Assembly: GCA_963556255.1 (NCBI GenBank)
Contig: OY744604.1
Location: 78,570,237-78,634,236 of the forward strand
Direction: 5' to 3'
Source of the DNA: Allolobophora icterica
Taxonomy: Eukaryota > Annelida > Clitellata > Crassiclitellata > Lumbricidae
DNA: 64,000 nt
Of the stretch, positions 45,186 through 58,242 are shown piece after piece (the stretch's first letter is position 1; the number at the start of each line of letters is the position of its first letter). The translations under genes were made by a program, and so were the position numbers. The notes under the pieces were generated by a model that worked only from the letters and a program-made list of their open reading frames with translations, did not search any database and was not told the origin of the DNA.

Positions 45186-45851
45186 GCACTTTATCCGTTC
45201 CGCAACATTCATTCAATCCAACATCCTATGTGGTTGCATATCAGCCTTGGGCGAAGCACCGTGTCATAAGCGTGAAAGAGAAATGTTTTAGGATATCGAA
45301 TACCAAGCTATAGTCTCACTGCCAGGCTAGGCTCTTGTTAACGCATAGCCTGACTTTCATCTCTCGCCTACATTATAACACACAGACTAGATAAATGGTA
45401 GGCTATCGCACTTTCTGCACAGCACTTGATTCATTTTACTTCCTTAGTTTTTGAGGCATACTTTCACCCTGGTACAATAAATGCTGCGCAGTTTTATAGA
45501 ATTAAACATTTTCCATGCATATTTTGCAAAAGACGAGAATGGTGAGTATTTCGTCTGTGTAATTGAACAACAAGGAGACTTTTCAGAAGACTTATTTCAT
45601 AGCTCAGTTGTAGCATTCATCTTGTAGATCCACATATTTAACTGTCTTTTAAATAGAGAACCTCTGTGATTTTTCCACGGCGTCAGTGCTATGTTGCACA
45701 GCTATGCAGAGCTATGATTAGTTGAATTTCGTCACGTCGAATAATTTTTTAACAAATTTTGAGAATTACCTATGCGTTTACCGAACAGAGAGATATGAAA
45801 CGAATCCTAATTGCTTACTGTTCAATAATTAGAATTATGAACTATTACAAT

Positions 45852-46104
45852 CAGTGCTTTTTTCTGGAAAAAAGGTTCCGGAACGGAACAATAGTTTCCG
45901 GAACGGAATAATCACGGGCGGGTTAAAATCCCGAGATAAACTGGATTGGGAGTTGGGAGGAGTCTCAATAAACACTCAAAACAGTTCAAAACACTGAAAC
46001 TAAATAAAAATAGATAAATTATTGTTTTTATATTATTAAAAAAAATTATTTTTTAGTACCTGAAAATAGGTACCGGAACGCCGTTCCGGCTGATAAAAGC
46101 ACTG
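45852..46104. mobile_element. hAT-type MITE, copy C
   Basis: CAGTGCTTTTTTCTGG to GATAAAAGCACTG, 253 bp, with ATTACAAT before and ATTACAAC after (7 of 8). Unit 1 has the empty site TTACAATGTTG near 27920. Confidence 0.9.
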
Positions 46105-46521
46105 ATTACAACGTTGTAGTGAGGATATCTGCTTAAACTTAGAGCCTCGCTTTTAGAAGAGATGAAAAAACTGCCGACTGGAGCCAGTTTTTGTTTCAAT
46201 CAAGAAAATCAGCGGAAAAATCAGAGACCTTCTCTCACACATAACTGAAAAAAGGTTCAATTTGTAATCGAAAGGAAAATATGACAGCACCTAAAGTTTT
46301 CAAGACAATGACGATGAAAATGCAATTCAGTGAGTGAGTGGCATGCGAGTTAAAAGGTATTCACGATTCTGTTATGTTCTTTTCTGTTCTGCTCTAGTTT
46401 ATTCTATTCCATTCCATTGCATTCTGCTCTTAGAACGTCTGCAGTCCCAATATTATGGTAGTTGACTAGACGCGATTCCTGAACAGATCCACCATCCTAT
46501 CAATTCCAAAGCTCAGTGACA

Positions 46522-46560
46522 ATGACATTGATTATAACAATGATGACACCTTCCATGTGA
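46522..46560 (+). promoter_or_regulatory. Possible upstream ORF of Mab-21-like gene 2
   Basis: ATG then TLIITMMTPSM and TGA, in the same place as the upstream frame of gene 1. Transcription start is unknown. Confidence 0.35.
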
Positions 46561-46611
46561 CGATTCGCTGATTTTGTGCAGAAATCCAAATATGTAAACA
46601 AGAAAAACACG

Positions 46612-48564
46612 ATGACAAACGAAGATATTGTACGCTTTTGTCGACAGAGTATTAACGGTTTTTCAAAGAACTTCAACATTCTCATTACTGGAAGTATTTC
46701 TGACCTGCCTTTGCTGTATTATCTAGAAAATTCATCAGACGTCGATATTTTGTCATGGCACAATGATATTCATATTAGTCCGGAGGACACTCCTATTCCA
46801 ACACAGTTCACAGGACAATTTTACAAATTGGAAATTTGTAATTCCCCACCAGGTTTTACGAAGGTCATTGCTTACCATAACGACGGAAAATGGACTTACT
46901 GTGGGAAGAAAAGTCGCATAGCTGAACCAAATCACGGACCAGCTTTTACAAAAGCTTTACTTCCAGACCATCACAAACTAACTAGCGATTTGGTGCTCGG
47001 GCTACGATATTCTGTTTGGCCGTCAAACGCAACCGAATGGAATGTGCGAAGGCGCAATAGTGGCTGGCCATCAAATGAAATTATTCGGAAAATTGTTAAT
47101 GACGGGTGCCACCTAGTTTTAAAACCTCATCCCAGTCACCCAGACGATGAGAATGAATGGCGCTTTTCATTCTCACTAGCAGAATCAACCCTTGCCCATG
47201 AATGGAATGATGGTCAGCAATATATTTATCGCACCCTTCGTCTTATTAAAAATAATATCGTGGAACAAGCCGGTGGTGATGATCAGACAATCCTAAGAAC
47301 GTATCATTTTAAAACACTTTTGTTTTGGGCATGTGAAGAGCAACCAAGTTGGTTTTGGGAAGAAACTCGCATTGAAACAGCTGTGAAAGAATTACTCGGT
47401 CGAATGATTGAATGGTTAATCGAGAAACGATGTCCAAACTACTTCATCCCTTCTTGTAACTTATTTGACTGTCAATTAGTTAACTCCCAAACGGAAATCG
47501 ATTTGCTTTTAAGTTACGTACAGGATCGGACTTTGAATCTGCCTCGGCAATTGCAAATCAAAAGTAGTTTTCGTTTCGATGTTCGTCAAAATTTGTTACT
47601 CGTGTTGCAAATGTGTTTCAATTGCATGAATTTTGTGAATCCACTAAAGCCAGAAGAATTCATGTCTTCTCTAGACCGTCTTGCACGAAGCCCTTTGTTA
47701 ACTGAAGAAATTCAGTGGATTTACAAAGCCATATCCAGTCATCGAGATATTTATTCAGACTCTTGCAACGGAGATGTAATTCAAGAGGCAATAAGATGCT
47801 TTTCACTAGCCAAGGAAAACGACATGGAACGTAATAGCTGTCTCATGTCGATTCGACTGTATGACACTGTATATGGTATTATCTTCGACTACGGTTTTAT
47901 TAAAGCAAAGTGTACAAATGGTAACGACAATGAATATCTGGAAGGAAAGAGCAAGCCTAGTTTATTAGATGAACATGAATTTGCTCTCGATATTCTAAAC
48001 GGTGTCGATATTTTGAATCATCATTTTATAAGACCATCTTATTTTCTAAGAGCCGCTTATGAAGCAAACTTCCACTGCTCAGTTATGCAAGATTATCATT
48101 TGGCTAAACAAATTTGCGATGATGCACTCGAAGTCCTTCATAAGCAGAAGTATGTGGAAGTGTTTTATTTAGGTGCTGAATGGGGTAGGTTTTGCTCAGA
48201 CTGTTTTTCCATTGTAATAACCGACAAATGGATAAGGCTATTTGATGAAGCCATTGTGGCTACAACCGGATTTCTTACTCTGTACAACTTGGTTAGGACT
48301 ACAATCGGGAAATTAACAGCAACCCTAAAGACCATTGTTTATTTTCGTGATCTCGGATGCTTGATTGGGCCCAAGGAAAAGCTGCTTATTCGTATTAATC
48401 CAATTCACTTCTTACGCTACATTCGCCTTCAGTGCTCGAAGTTAATGGGCGAACCACAGTCAAGTTTTTGTATCGATTCTAATGATTTCTTGACAGTGTG
48501 TGTCAATGTCAGTTACAGGATGAATGCACCACGAAATGTTTCGGAAATGATTACGAAAAACTGA
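46612..48564 (+). CDS. Mab-21/cGAS-like nucleotidyltransferase 2 (candidate cGLR)
   Basis: 650 codons in one exon. GS at 27-28, D43 and D45 in SSDVDIL, and D126 in TSDLVLGLRY keep the nucleotidyltransferase pattern. ENEWRFSFSLAES and YHFKTLLFWACEE mark the Mab-21 second lobe. Over the 90 residues from ITGS to AFTK I count 15 differences from gene 1. Four residues are missing against genes 1 and 3 where they read EVKHSV. The C-terminus ends RNVSEMITKN. The start is the first ATG; a conserved acceptor-like TTTTGTGCAG precedes it. Flanks match unit 1. The frame is fully open, so selection has probably kept it. Confidence 0.85.
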   Translation: MTNEDIVRFCRQSINGFSKNFNILITGSISDLPLLYYLENSSDVDILSWHNDIHISPEDTPIPTQFTGQFYKLEICNSPPGFTKVIAYHNDGKWTYCGKKSRIAEPNHGPAFTKALLPDHHKLTSDLVLGLRYSVWPSNATEWNVRRRNSGWPSNEIIRKIVNDGCHLVLKPHPSHPDDENEWRFSFSLAESTLAHEWNDGQQYIYRTLRLIKNNIVEQAGGDDQTILRTYHFKTLLFWACEEQPSWFWEETRIETAVKELLGRMIEWLIEKRCPNYFIPSCNLFDCQLVNSQTEIDLLLSYVQDRTLNLPRQLQIKSSFRFDVRQNLLLVLQMCFNCMNFVNPLKPEEFMSSLDRLARSPLLTEEIQWIYKAISSHRDIYSDSCNGDVIQEAIRCFSLAKENDMERNSCLMSIRLYDTVYGIIFDYGFIKAKCTNGNDNEYLEGKSKPSLLDEHEFALDILNGVDILNHHFIRPSYFLRAAYEANFHCSVMQDYHLAKQICDDALEVLHKQKYVEVFYLGAEWGRFCSDCFSIVITDKWIRLFDEAIVATTGFLTLYNLVRTTIGKLTATLKTIVYFRDLGCLIGPKEKLLIRINPIHFLRYIRLQCSKLMGEPQSSFCIDSNDFLTVCVNVSYRMNAPRNVSEMITKN

Positions 48565-49762
48565 TATTATAAATTAAAATGACGAGAGCAGAGGACCCAG
48601 TTTATTGAGTTACCAACTTACCACGTTGAAAAAGGCAATCTGAAGGTTCGTAGCCTTCATTGAGGGAAACGACGAAGAAAGCAATTCTCTGAAAGTCTTA
48701 CATATGTATACATATGTGTAGGCCCTAACTGCGTTTGAATGGCGCATTATAATAGAATCCTTAGTGACCTTGAAACTTGATGGTCTAGATAGCTGTCTAC
48801 CATCCTGGTAGAGTCTAAAATATTTCTTCAGCTGTGCCTGAGCTAAAAGTTCTGACTTCCTCATGATATTTTCCAGAAAATCGCCCAGTAAATGAGCAAT
48901 GCATTGAAGGATCCTATGCAAATGTTTGCTAGTTTGGAATTTCACCAAATAGCGCAATAAGTGTTGTTATTATAATTTTAACATTTTTATTAGTATTATT
49001 AAAGTTTTAGGGAAAAATTTGAGGAAGTGAATTTATATAGGCCTATGTGATTCAATTTATTCAATTTATCATTGCCTTCTCCCATTTGCATACGTGATTA
49101 TAGCCTATATTGTATTCTCATTCCGTCAGCTTAGTATTAGCAGATGGCTGTTGACATTTTGTTAAGAGTAATAGAATAGAATTAAATATTCTTTATTGGA
49201 ACCAATTGAAAATCGGATTATCTAATAATATGTTAACATCAGTTGTTAATATTTGTCTCCAATATCCCCAATTTATATTGTTTTTTACCCATTGCGTAGC
49301 CTATACTAAGCCGCTTCATAAACCATCCTGATGCATTAAATTATCGCATTAAATATGCAGTCGCCCGCATCATGAAACAGTATAGCAGTAGCAGCTGCTG
49401 CAAGAGATTCCCTTACAAAGCTGGCAAAAAATAAACTCGAGGCACATATAGCAGGTTGTGGTGATTATTGGTGCAGTATTTACATCACGCTATTCATAAA
49501 CGATAGGCAAAACTGTCACACAACTCTGATACAAGATCTCCGCTAAACTGTGAACTGACAGGATTCGCACTAACGTAAAACTTTTCTCAGTTAGATCCCG
49601 AGGTCTTTTTATTTCAACTTCTTTTTTTTATCGAGGTTAATGTAGAATTCAACTTAAGTTTAATTTTATTGTTTGCATATACAGTCCTCCGGATGGTTCA
49701 ACTGTGTTTGTGTCTCTTGTAACCGTTATGGACAAATGTTCGTTTTACGAACACATTTTTGA
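48565..49762. other. 3' flank of Mab-21-like gene 2
   Basis: Conserved with 30464-31850. An extra block at about 49172-49400, opening with TAGAATAGAATTAAATATTC, is absent from unit 1 and may be a minus-strand retroposon end. Confidence 0.5.
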
Positions 49763-49785
49763 TGACGTCACACTGGGTGACGTCA
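49763..49785. promoter_or_regulatory. Pair of CRE-type octamers
   Basis: TGACGTCA occurs at 49763-49770 and 49778-49785, forming the palindrome GATGACGTCAC...GTGACGTCATC. This is the full CREB/ATF consensus. No promoter is known next to it; the short frame over it (49704-49892) has no recognisable domain. Confidence 0.4.
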
Positions 49786-50313
49786 TCACTTTAGTTTTCT
49801 TAACGTGTGCCCTTATGTCAGCGAAAAGTTTGATTTCTCGTATAAATCGCCAAAAATTGCTGGTTTTAAAGTGTTGTACTGACTTTGTCTAATGCTAAAT
49901 ACTGCAACATTGGTCCAATGTGGTAGGCTACTGATAACGTCATCAACGTTAATTTACAGATGCGTATAAAGTATAATAACCTTTGCGCTTGTTATATTGA
50001 CACCAGCAGAAGTGTGGGAATTAGGCTGAATTGCAATTCAATCAATGAACGGCTCAATTAGTCAACACTGCACAGCATGGGAACACTTTCTGAGCAGTAG
50101 TCAATTCGTTCTTTCCTATAGTCGTCCTATGGGTGACAGTCATTGCACGGGATCTTTGAAGATACGACCATCATAAGACTGTCCAACTAATTTCCCATTC
50201 AAACTCTACCAATAACCCACAGATATTTATTGTATTTCAAACACTAAGTAGGAATGAAAATAAATTAATATGGACTATCATTTCAAAATGAACATTAGAC
50301 TTGTCGATTACAG

Positions 50314-50513
50314 TCGCCTATTTAGCCTATGTTAGTACTTGATTTTTCAGAAGTTATTGTCATAATAATATTATGACAATAACTTCTGAAACTTCAAGTA
50401 CTAACATAGACTATATAGGCGAAATTTAAAAAATAAAGTAGGTTATGTTAATTGAAAACTATAATATTATTACAGTTTTCAGTTAACATAACCTACTTTA
50501 TTTTTTAAATTTT
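50314..50513. repeat. Two adjacent palindromes
   Basis: Palindrome one (50314-50422) has TCAGAAGTTATTGTCATA facing TATGACAATAACTTCTGA. Palindrome two (50422-50513) has ATAAAGTAGGTTATGTTAA facing TTAACATAACCTACTTTAT. Together they look like a compound foldback element. Confidence 0.75.
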
Positions 50514-51730
50514 CAAGTATAAGACCCTGAAAACGTTTTTAAAATCGTCGTTTCCGAAACGATACGTCTGACTCACCAATTTTTGTTGCATTTGGCTTTT
50601 AACAACTCAACTTTCTATTTCCTCATACCATCAGTTACTTCATAAAAAAAACTACAGATGAGAGCCTGGTGTCGTTTCTAAGTAAAACTGCTGACAATAC
50701 AATATTATTTACATAGACCACTGACAAAACAATTTACACAGGCATACAATCAAGACTTGTATATTTTCATAGTCCTAAACAGGTTCAGCCTAGCTGTTAA
50801 CGAATAGCACAGAAGAAAACCAATTGATTGAAACCGACTGATCTTATAGCACGCAAATAAACGAACCTCTACATGCGGGGTCATATATAATTCTAAGGCA
50901 ACAGCTAGCAAAAAATCCGCAATAACTTGACAAACTACGTTTAGTACTTTGCTTGCACAGTAAAGTAGTCTTAGTAATTCACGTTTGATACAGAATATCC
51001 AGCTAATACAACGGTGAAACGAAGTCCATTAGAATGATGTTGCTTCGAGTCACATTCTCTGTATTTCGAAAACGGAGTAACACTTGGTGCGGAGACGAAA
51101 CTAGAGAGAGAAATCCGTCTAGAGAGATTGACTTACACCAAAACACGTAAACAATCATAGACCCAGATGGACGAAAACCAATTCTCTGAAACTCATAGGC
51201 CTACAATCAAGACTTTATTACACTGTGATTTACTTGCCTATCGCAGCCTATGCAATTGTCTTACTGTAAATAACGAGCCATGCATTAGCATACTACTCAT
51301 AGGCCCCTACTCGGATAAATATACATGCATTTGTAATAAGAAATTTATATAGCAAGCTGAAACAGGCGAGTTGATTGAATGCATATTTGCCAGCCGAAAC
51401 GTGAACAAAGAACGGAGAGAGGTCAATGATTCAAATGCAATGTCAAATCTAGCCAGACTGCTCGTATATATACCACAATTCTTGACGGCGGTGCTAACCT
51501 TTCACCCAACCCACTTACGGACATATTTCGGTTGTTAGTACTTTGCTCTGTGAAGCCAAGACAAGACCGCGAAATGCCAAGGAGAATATGATCGTAACAT
51601 GAAAGGGTCTGTACATGATGGAGTCCATATTAAATCAACGACAGAGGTTTAGGGAAGTTTACAGTTGAGTGTAAGAATGTATGTATGTATATATGTGTGT
51701 AAGCCTATATATATGTATGTTACGTATTCA
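50514..51730. other. 3' part of duplication unit 2
   Basis: Matches parts of 32280-33390. No gene recognised. Confidence 0.5.
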
Positions 51731-52056
51731 TGTATGTATGTATGTATGTATGTATGTATGTATGTATGTATGTATGTATGTATGTATGTATGTATGTATG
51801 TATGTATGTATGTATGTATGTATGTATGTATGTATGTATGTATGTATGTATGTATGTATGTATGTATGTATGTATGTATGTATGTATGTATGTATGTATG
51901 TATGTATGTATGTATGTATGTATGTATGTATGTATGTATGTATGTATGTATGTATGTATGTATGTATGTATGTATGTATGTATGTATGTATGTATGTATG
52001 TATGTATGTATGTATGTATGTATGTATGTATGTATGTATGTATGTATGTATGTATG
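51731..52056. repeat. Long TATG microsatellite, about 82 units
   Basis: Almost pure (TATG)n; the apparent MYVC-repeat proteins are artefacts. Confidence 0.97.
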
Positions 52057-52336
52057 TGTAGCGGCTTTTTGTATTAACTACGAAAGAAGAACGTTATGTA
52101 CTCTGCAGGGGTCGCCCGTCGTTTGCAATGATGATCGGTTGCCCTCGGTCGGCCTTTAAGAGGCGGCACAACCCCCGAATCCGACAAGCTGTTGTAGGAA
52201 GACACGATCAAAATGTTTATTCAGTCATGCTGCAAACAGAAAGTGATATTTGTTTACATCAATGTTTAAGAGCCTAGCTTATACTACTATGCAGACTTCC
52301 ATGTACGCCTAGCCAGAATTAAACGAAGACGCTACA
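52057..52336 (-). mobile_element. Shortened LTR copy, minus strand
   Basis: TGTAGCG at the left and CGCTACA at the right form the inverted tips. The body shares TTGTAGGAAGACACGATCAA, TGTTTATTCAGTCA and AGAGCCTAGCTTAT with the LTR at 38946-39345. It abuts the long TATG tract. Confidence 0.65.
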
Positions 52337-52816
52337 TTTAGTTACCTTTGATAAACATGGCAAAGCATTAGTTAGGCCAATACTTACACCAATCCCTGTT
52401 CAATTATGGAATTTCATCTTGTTTTGCAGCAAATGATATTAACCCACTGTGTAACTACGACTCCTGCAAAATAGCCTGTGTAGCCCGTTATCTCCACCAA
52501 TTTTCTTTTGCGCAAACGTCTGCCGTAAAGCATTAAGTCGAAGTATGAAGGGTAAATGTATTTATGTATTTATTATCTGAACAAATATGTAGCACCAATG
52601 AAAACGTATGAAATGCAGTCACTTACTTCAGCCAATTCATTAAAAACTTTTGCATCAACCGCTTCGTGAAAATTTAAAGTAGTAGCATTAGTGGAAAATT
52701 GATTGCTAAGTTCAACAGCGATTGCTACTCGATAAAATCATTTAGTATGTCATCGGCTAATGTAATGATTTACAATTGAGACTTTTTAATATATAAATAT
52801 ATAAATATATTATATT

Positions 52817-52852
<36 letters not shown>

Positions 52853-54714
52853 GCTATTTATCCAAATCATCGTTCTGACTTATATAATATCAGAGCCTAG
52901 CAGTTTGAAAACACTTATCTGTGAAAATGATTCTACACTGTTAACTGTGAATCTAACCAGAATAATGAACATCTTTATTAGGCCGGAGTAATTAAAGTTG
53001 CTATATAGCTGAATTACGGCATCATTCTTAGTTATGAACAACAATGAATTATTGCCAAAACTAGTTCTTACAGATAACGTCGCTATGACTTTGTTTTTCC
53101 ACAGGAACTGTTCGTAAGTTTAAATTTAGATTCTTTTAAAGTCACGAATAAAGGAGATTTAGTTTTATTGGAAGTTTTAAAAATATATAGATATTAAATG
53201 TAGGCTAGCAATAAAAGGGTTCATTTAAGGCTTTAAGTTTTAATTAAAACGAGATTCATAACTTATGATAATATTATGAACACTTGGCTTATCCTTATAG
53301 TAGCTTTTGTTCTGTCCTGTCTTCCCTTTTCGCCTTTTTCCTTTTCGCCTGCTTCCTCTCCTATCGACCCACTGGATGAACTAGACTTACTGAGGCATTC
53401 ATACTAATTGTACCGTTCCTGTTGCTTATGTTATGCTTATGTTATGAGCACTTGGTTTATCTTTGCAGTAGCCTCTCTTTTTATTTAATTTATTTACCGT
53501 TACACGGAACTGTATTCTGGTACTAGCTTTAACCTGGACTCGATCTGATTATCTACCTCTAGATAGGACTCCATCATTGTAGTTGCTTTGAGCGTGGTTA
53601 TATATACGTTGCCAGAGTTGAATGTCCTTTAGGAGTTTCCTGAGCATTTGGAAAACCCAATAAACGGCGCATTAGAATTCAGCTGCGTGTATCCCTAAGT
53701 TTCACGATGCGCTCAACTGAATTTCTTCAAAGGTGAAGTCTTCACAACCTGCTCGATGAAATATGTTCTTCACAAAGGACACAGGCTGTGTACAAGGCAA
53801 GTTTGCGCACAACAATAGTGGAAAATGAATATTCCGTTGTGTGAAATATACGTCACAATACGGGCATAGATCTATGCATACCAGGAACATGTTTACAGAT
53901 TTGGTAACATGGCCACAGTAATGTTCTTATTAAAGCTTGATTATTAGTATCATTAGATTTATTATTATTATTATCATTACGAATTTATTAAGTGCCACTA
54001 TCTACTGACCACGCATCAATCCATGGCGCTAAGCTATTGTGTGTGAAAGACCCTACAGGTTGAGTGACTGTCGTTTACTTCATGCCATTTTCATTAGTAG
54101 TCTACGGAGACTGAGTCCGAGACTAAAAGCCTTTGACTGAAAGCAAACACGGAACAAACATCGAATGCTCCAGAATACAGTTGGCATAACAGCACCCACT
54201 GCATTTCAAGTAGGCTTAAGTAAACAATGAGCTAGTGATAGTCACAAGATCACCGCTTCCTACAGACACCTCCTAACAGTTCTAATAAATACATTGTCAT
54301 AATTATTATTTTACTTTTCACCTGCGCCTCGTGATCTTAATGATTCATTATCAAATTCATGTGACTGATGTCTGGTGTCCCTGACAACGAATTAAGACCG
54401 GTGTAGCAATTTCAGATTTCCCCCACTTCACATTATCCACCCCTGGTAACTTGAAATCGTGTTCAGATCACTGGGGGGATCCCTACAATTTCTGTATCGT
54501 GGACTAGTCTTCCTGTTAAAATCATAAGTGAGGAAATCAGTCTGTCACCTTCCTTGTTCCGCAAGTATTTGAAAGTCTGTTCTGTCTGATCACGGGATCT
54601 CCCTGCTTGGTCGGAAGCGCTGCTAATGAGTTTATTCTTGAATTCTTGAAATTGTACTTTACAAATTTTCACTTATGTTAATTTAAATAAAAGGGATATT
54701 TGAAATAGTTTTCT
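52337..54714. other. Spacer without recognised genes
   Basis: AT microsatellite at about 52790-52850 and a TTATTA tract at 53960. No coding region supported. Confidence 0.5.
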
Positions 54715-54790
54715 GCCCTACAGAAGCTTTGAACCATACCTCTAGACTGATAGTCCAGCAACCTAACCACAATACCACTGCGCACCTCTT
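54715..54790 (-). repeat. Possible tRNA-derived SINE fragment
   Basis: The minus strand reads TGTGGTTAGGTTGCTGGACT and, further on, GGTATGGTTCAAAGC, in the order of A and B boxes. The match to the B box is imperfect. Confidence 0.4.
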
Positions 54791-55582
54791 CCAATAAGAG
54801 ATCATATAATTAAACAGACTTACCTGAGTGTAGTTCGACATTTCTACTCTTAAACGATCTTCAAAACGGAAGCTAACAGAACGAGCGTTAGTCAGTTGAA
54901 GACGTCGTTTGAGGTTGTGCTACTCGGTGTCACTGTTTAAACCACATTTAATTTACACGATAACCTATTCGTCTCTTGTTACCCTCGTGCAAGCGGCGCT
55001 TCTGTTTTCACCCGAACGGCTGATGCAGGAAACGACTACAATTTCACGAGAGAATGAGTTTAGGGACGTCTTATGACATCAACAGTCTTTTACGACTTCC
55101 CTTTGTTGTTCATTCTGTTCTAGATAACTTTAAGTTTCAGCACGAGGAGTCTGGCCGGGATCTTCCGAGTTGTTTTCAGTTTCGCACCTTCAGGCTGGTG
55201 CTTTCATCGCACCGATGTCGGTGGTCTCCGTTATCTAGAACATTACTATAATTTTTTTAGTATTTGTGTGTTTTTTGTAAGTTTCAAATATTTTATTTAG
55301 TTCTTTTTTGTATTTTTAAAAACTTCAAAAGTTTTCTGTAGGTTACATTGTATTTACACAAGAGGATGTCTTTAATATCATGTTAGGTAACATTTCTGTG
55401 TGAGCATAACTGCATTTGCAACTATATTGCCAAAGCAATACAAAATATGAGATTCATAATCATGCTGTTTTGATCGAATACAGAATCTTACCATCGTTAA
55501 TCTTACCTATGATTCTTACCACCTCCGTCTGCAGATCCTTGAACTGGAGGATGTTCTTTGTGGTGCAGTCGACTCCGAGTTC
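54791..55582. other. Spacer
   Basis: The 65-codon frame at 55054-55251 has no recognisable domain. Confidence 0.4.
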
Positions 55583-56360
55583 TTAGCACTTGTTGCGAAT
55601 GGTTCGGCTGATGTTCTTACGCGAGCATTCTTTGAGGAGGTGTTCGATGGTGCCCGATACTTCGCACTTCTTGCAGTTTCCATCAGGATGAATGTTGATC
55701 TTGCGAAGCCAGTGGCTTAGTAGCACTCGACCCAAGCCTAGTCTGGTTATCCGGACCTCTTGCTTCCGCTGAGTATCCGTGTACTTGATTCTGGTTGACA
55801 CGAGCGGCTCGATCTTCTTGTAGAAGGCTCCCTTCGAGTTGTTGGTGTATTCCTTCTGCCACTTTCGACTACATACTGCTTGATTTTCCCTATCATCTCC
55901 TTTTTCCCGATGTTCGCAGTGGAGTTGACTGCCAGTAGGTGCAGTCCTTCTTTATCCGCTGCGTCAGCTCCTTCATTTCCACGGACACCCACGTGACTCT
56001 GGATCCAGACCATCGTGACATTGGCCGGGCCAAGTCTGTTGATGTTTTCGAACACCTCTATAATCAATGTTGGTTTTGAATGAGATCGCTATGCTTTCAC
56101 CGACTCCGCAGCACTGAGGGAATCGGTGAAGATGGCGAATCTGCCGCTCGTGAACGTTCTGTTCTTGCAGATCCTGTCGATCGCGTCCCGTATCGCCGTC
56201 ACTTCGGTTGCATACACACTGGACGAGTTCGCCAGCCTCATGATTTTTCTGTAGCCGATCACAGGAATCACGACTGCTGCTGCGGCCGTGTCTTTGTATC
56301 TGGACCAGTCCATGTATATGCAGATGTGGTCTCGGTATCTGTCAATGAGCTGTAGAGAAA
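55583..56360 (-). mobile_element. LINE fragment: RNase H and C-terminal zinc knuckle
   Basis: Read leftward, IYMDWSRYKDTAAAAVVIPV, SVYATEVTAIRDAIDRI, FAIFTDSLSAAESV and IQSHVGVRGNEGADAADKEG give the D-E-D-H/D layout of a LINE RNase H. After a frameshift, CKKCEVSGTIEHLLKEC is the CCHC-like knuckle that ends such proteins (I/Jockey-type group). The upstream RT is not recognisable. Frame changes near 56085 and 55790 make it inactive. Confidence 0.85.
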
Positions 56361-57714
56361 GCGTCTTTTGGATTTTCGGCGATACGGTCTTCTAATTGAG
56401 TAGCGTGTGTGTAGTGGACTGGTTGAAGATCTGAATCTCCTCGTTGGCTCTCGCCGCACAGTTCACCAACCAATCCCTCGTTCGAGTAAAGACTGATCCC
56501 GTAACGATTTGGAATGAGATTCCAAAGTTTAGTTCGTGTTCTTCTGACGACGAACTGTCTCTGACTTCTAGCGTTAGTATAAATTCTGCGCTGTCTTATG
56601 GCAAGACCAGCACACCGATACACGACGTTTCGATGTCTAACTTTAATTTCTCGCTACCGAAGCTACTCAAAATCGACCGAATAGTTCGCTCCTATTCTGG
56701 TCCATCAACCGAACTGAACTTCTCGACGTTTTCTCTCTAATTACCGCCCGCTCAGCAGTTAACCGTAGACGACTATTCGACAGTCAACCTTGCATGTCAA
56801 GGTCCGGCATTATAGCTAATCCTTGCTCGATTGAAAACCCACCAGTACGCATGCGCAACAGACGACTTCTCTCACGAACCGTTGAATTCAACTCGTCCAA
56901 AGAGCATCCGACGCGGTGTAGTCCATATCCTCGGACCACGGTCAATATCCTCGAACTAAAGCTAAATTGTATGTCCTAACTTATGTCTTAAGTACTGGTA
57001 AATTACATAATCAATTAACATTAAACACCTCATCTAATTGGCATTTAATTACACCTATCTTAGATCATAAACAGCTGTTAAACAAGTGTATCTTGTGTGC
57101 GAAAAGGAAATCGCTACAAATCGCATATTTCCAAAATGGCAGATTAATGCCAATCCAAAACGGAGTGTTTAAGAAGAGCGATCAAAGTCAATCTAACTTG
57201 CCATATCTGTCGTCTAAATTAGATATATCGAAACCTGAGTCACACTCAGGAATAGACGTTTAGTTCATCAGCGCCAAATTCCAAAGGCATACTTAAAAGA
57301 CGAAAACTAATACGGAGGTACCGCACTGGTGTGCGCACACAATAAACGCAACGCGCTTGTTATAGATGGGAATAATCCAACCTCCATCACATTTAATATA
57401 TAAGAAATTAAGCTACCAGCAATTCACGTCAGTGGTAGCAGATTAAGTACCTAGATTCACCACTCATTGCATTAGTTCTCATTCTCACCCGTTTTAAAAT
57501 GTTTTTCCAAAACACCACAGGTAAATAACGTAAAAATATGTGATCAAATATTAGTATAATTTCGGTGGCGATTTGTTGTGATTGATTTTGCAGCTAGAAA
57601 TGAATTTAATTTTGGAATATTGTATTAGCCCTGTATGCTGATTAGCTTAATCACATCGTCTGAGCATTGTTTTAATGCTGCGTAAGCAGAGTCGTTTTTG
57701 TAAGTCTGATCGCA
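56361..57714. other. Region upstream of the RNase H fragment
   Basis: Minus-strand frames (56342-56623) with GLAIRQRRIYTNARSQ may be further parts of the same LINE. The plus frames at 56444-57263 have no recognised domain. From about 57290 nothing is recognised. Confidence 0.4.
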
Positions 57715-58242
57715 GTGATACTTTCTGAGGTTAAGTCCAAAATCATGATTCTAAGTGACTGATTTGAATATTATATTTTAATATTGACAATATTTCACAT
57801 CCATGCTGATCAACTGATATATTTCGTATGCATTATTGCGAACATTTATCATGCTAGATGATGCTACACTGAAACAAAGGTTTCAGGATATAGGATGTCA
57901 AGCTACAGTCACATTGGCCCTTGTTACCGTGTAACTTTCCGAGATCAAGGGTCGTCTCTCGCCTATAATATAGGCGAGAGATAAACATGCAGTCCGGAGA
58001 GTGGTATCGCACATTCTGAAAAGCAAATGATTCATTTAATTTCCTGTGCTTTCAAGATTAACTTTCATTAAGGTAATATAAACGTTGCGCAGTTTTCTAG
58101 AATCAAATATTTTCTAGGCATCTTTTGCAAAGGAGAGAATGGTGAGTATTCGCGCTGCGTAACTGAACAATAGGAGACTTCTCAGAAGAATTATTTCTTA
58201 GCCAAGTTGTAGTATTTATATTGTAGGCCCACTGTCTTTTAA

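Larger units (their letters stand above)
43365..51730. repeat. Segmental duplication unit 2 (carries Mab-21-like gene 2)
   Basis: Matches unit 1 in the blocks listed there, and ends, like unit 1, in a TATG microsatellite. It lacks the RTE LINE, SINE and TIR element of unit 1, and has its own hAT MITE and two extra stretches near 49172-49400 and 49720-49980. Confidence 0.75.

Noticed and set aside
48610..48957. 115-codon minus-strand frame after Mab-21-like gene 2
   Set aside because: No recognised domain, and the same DNA in unit 1 does not keep the frame open.
51665..52159. Open frames made of MYVC repeats
   Set aside because: They are translations of the TATG microsatellite; the reading is set by the repeat and has no other content.
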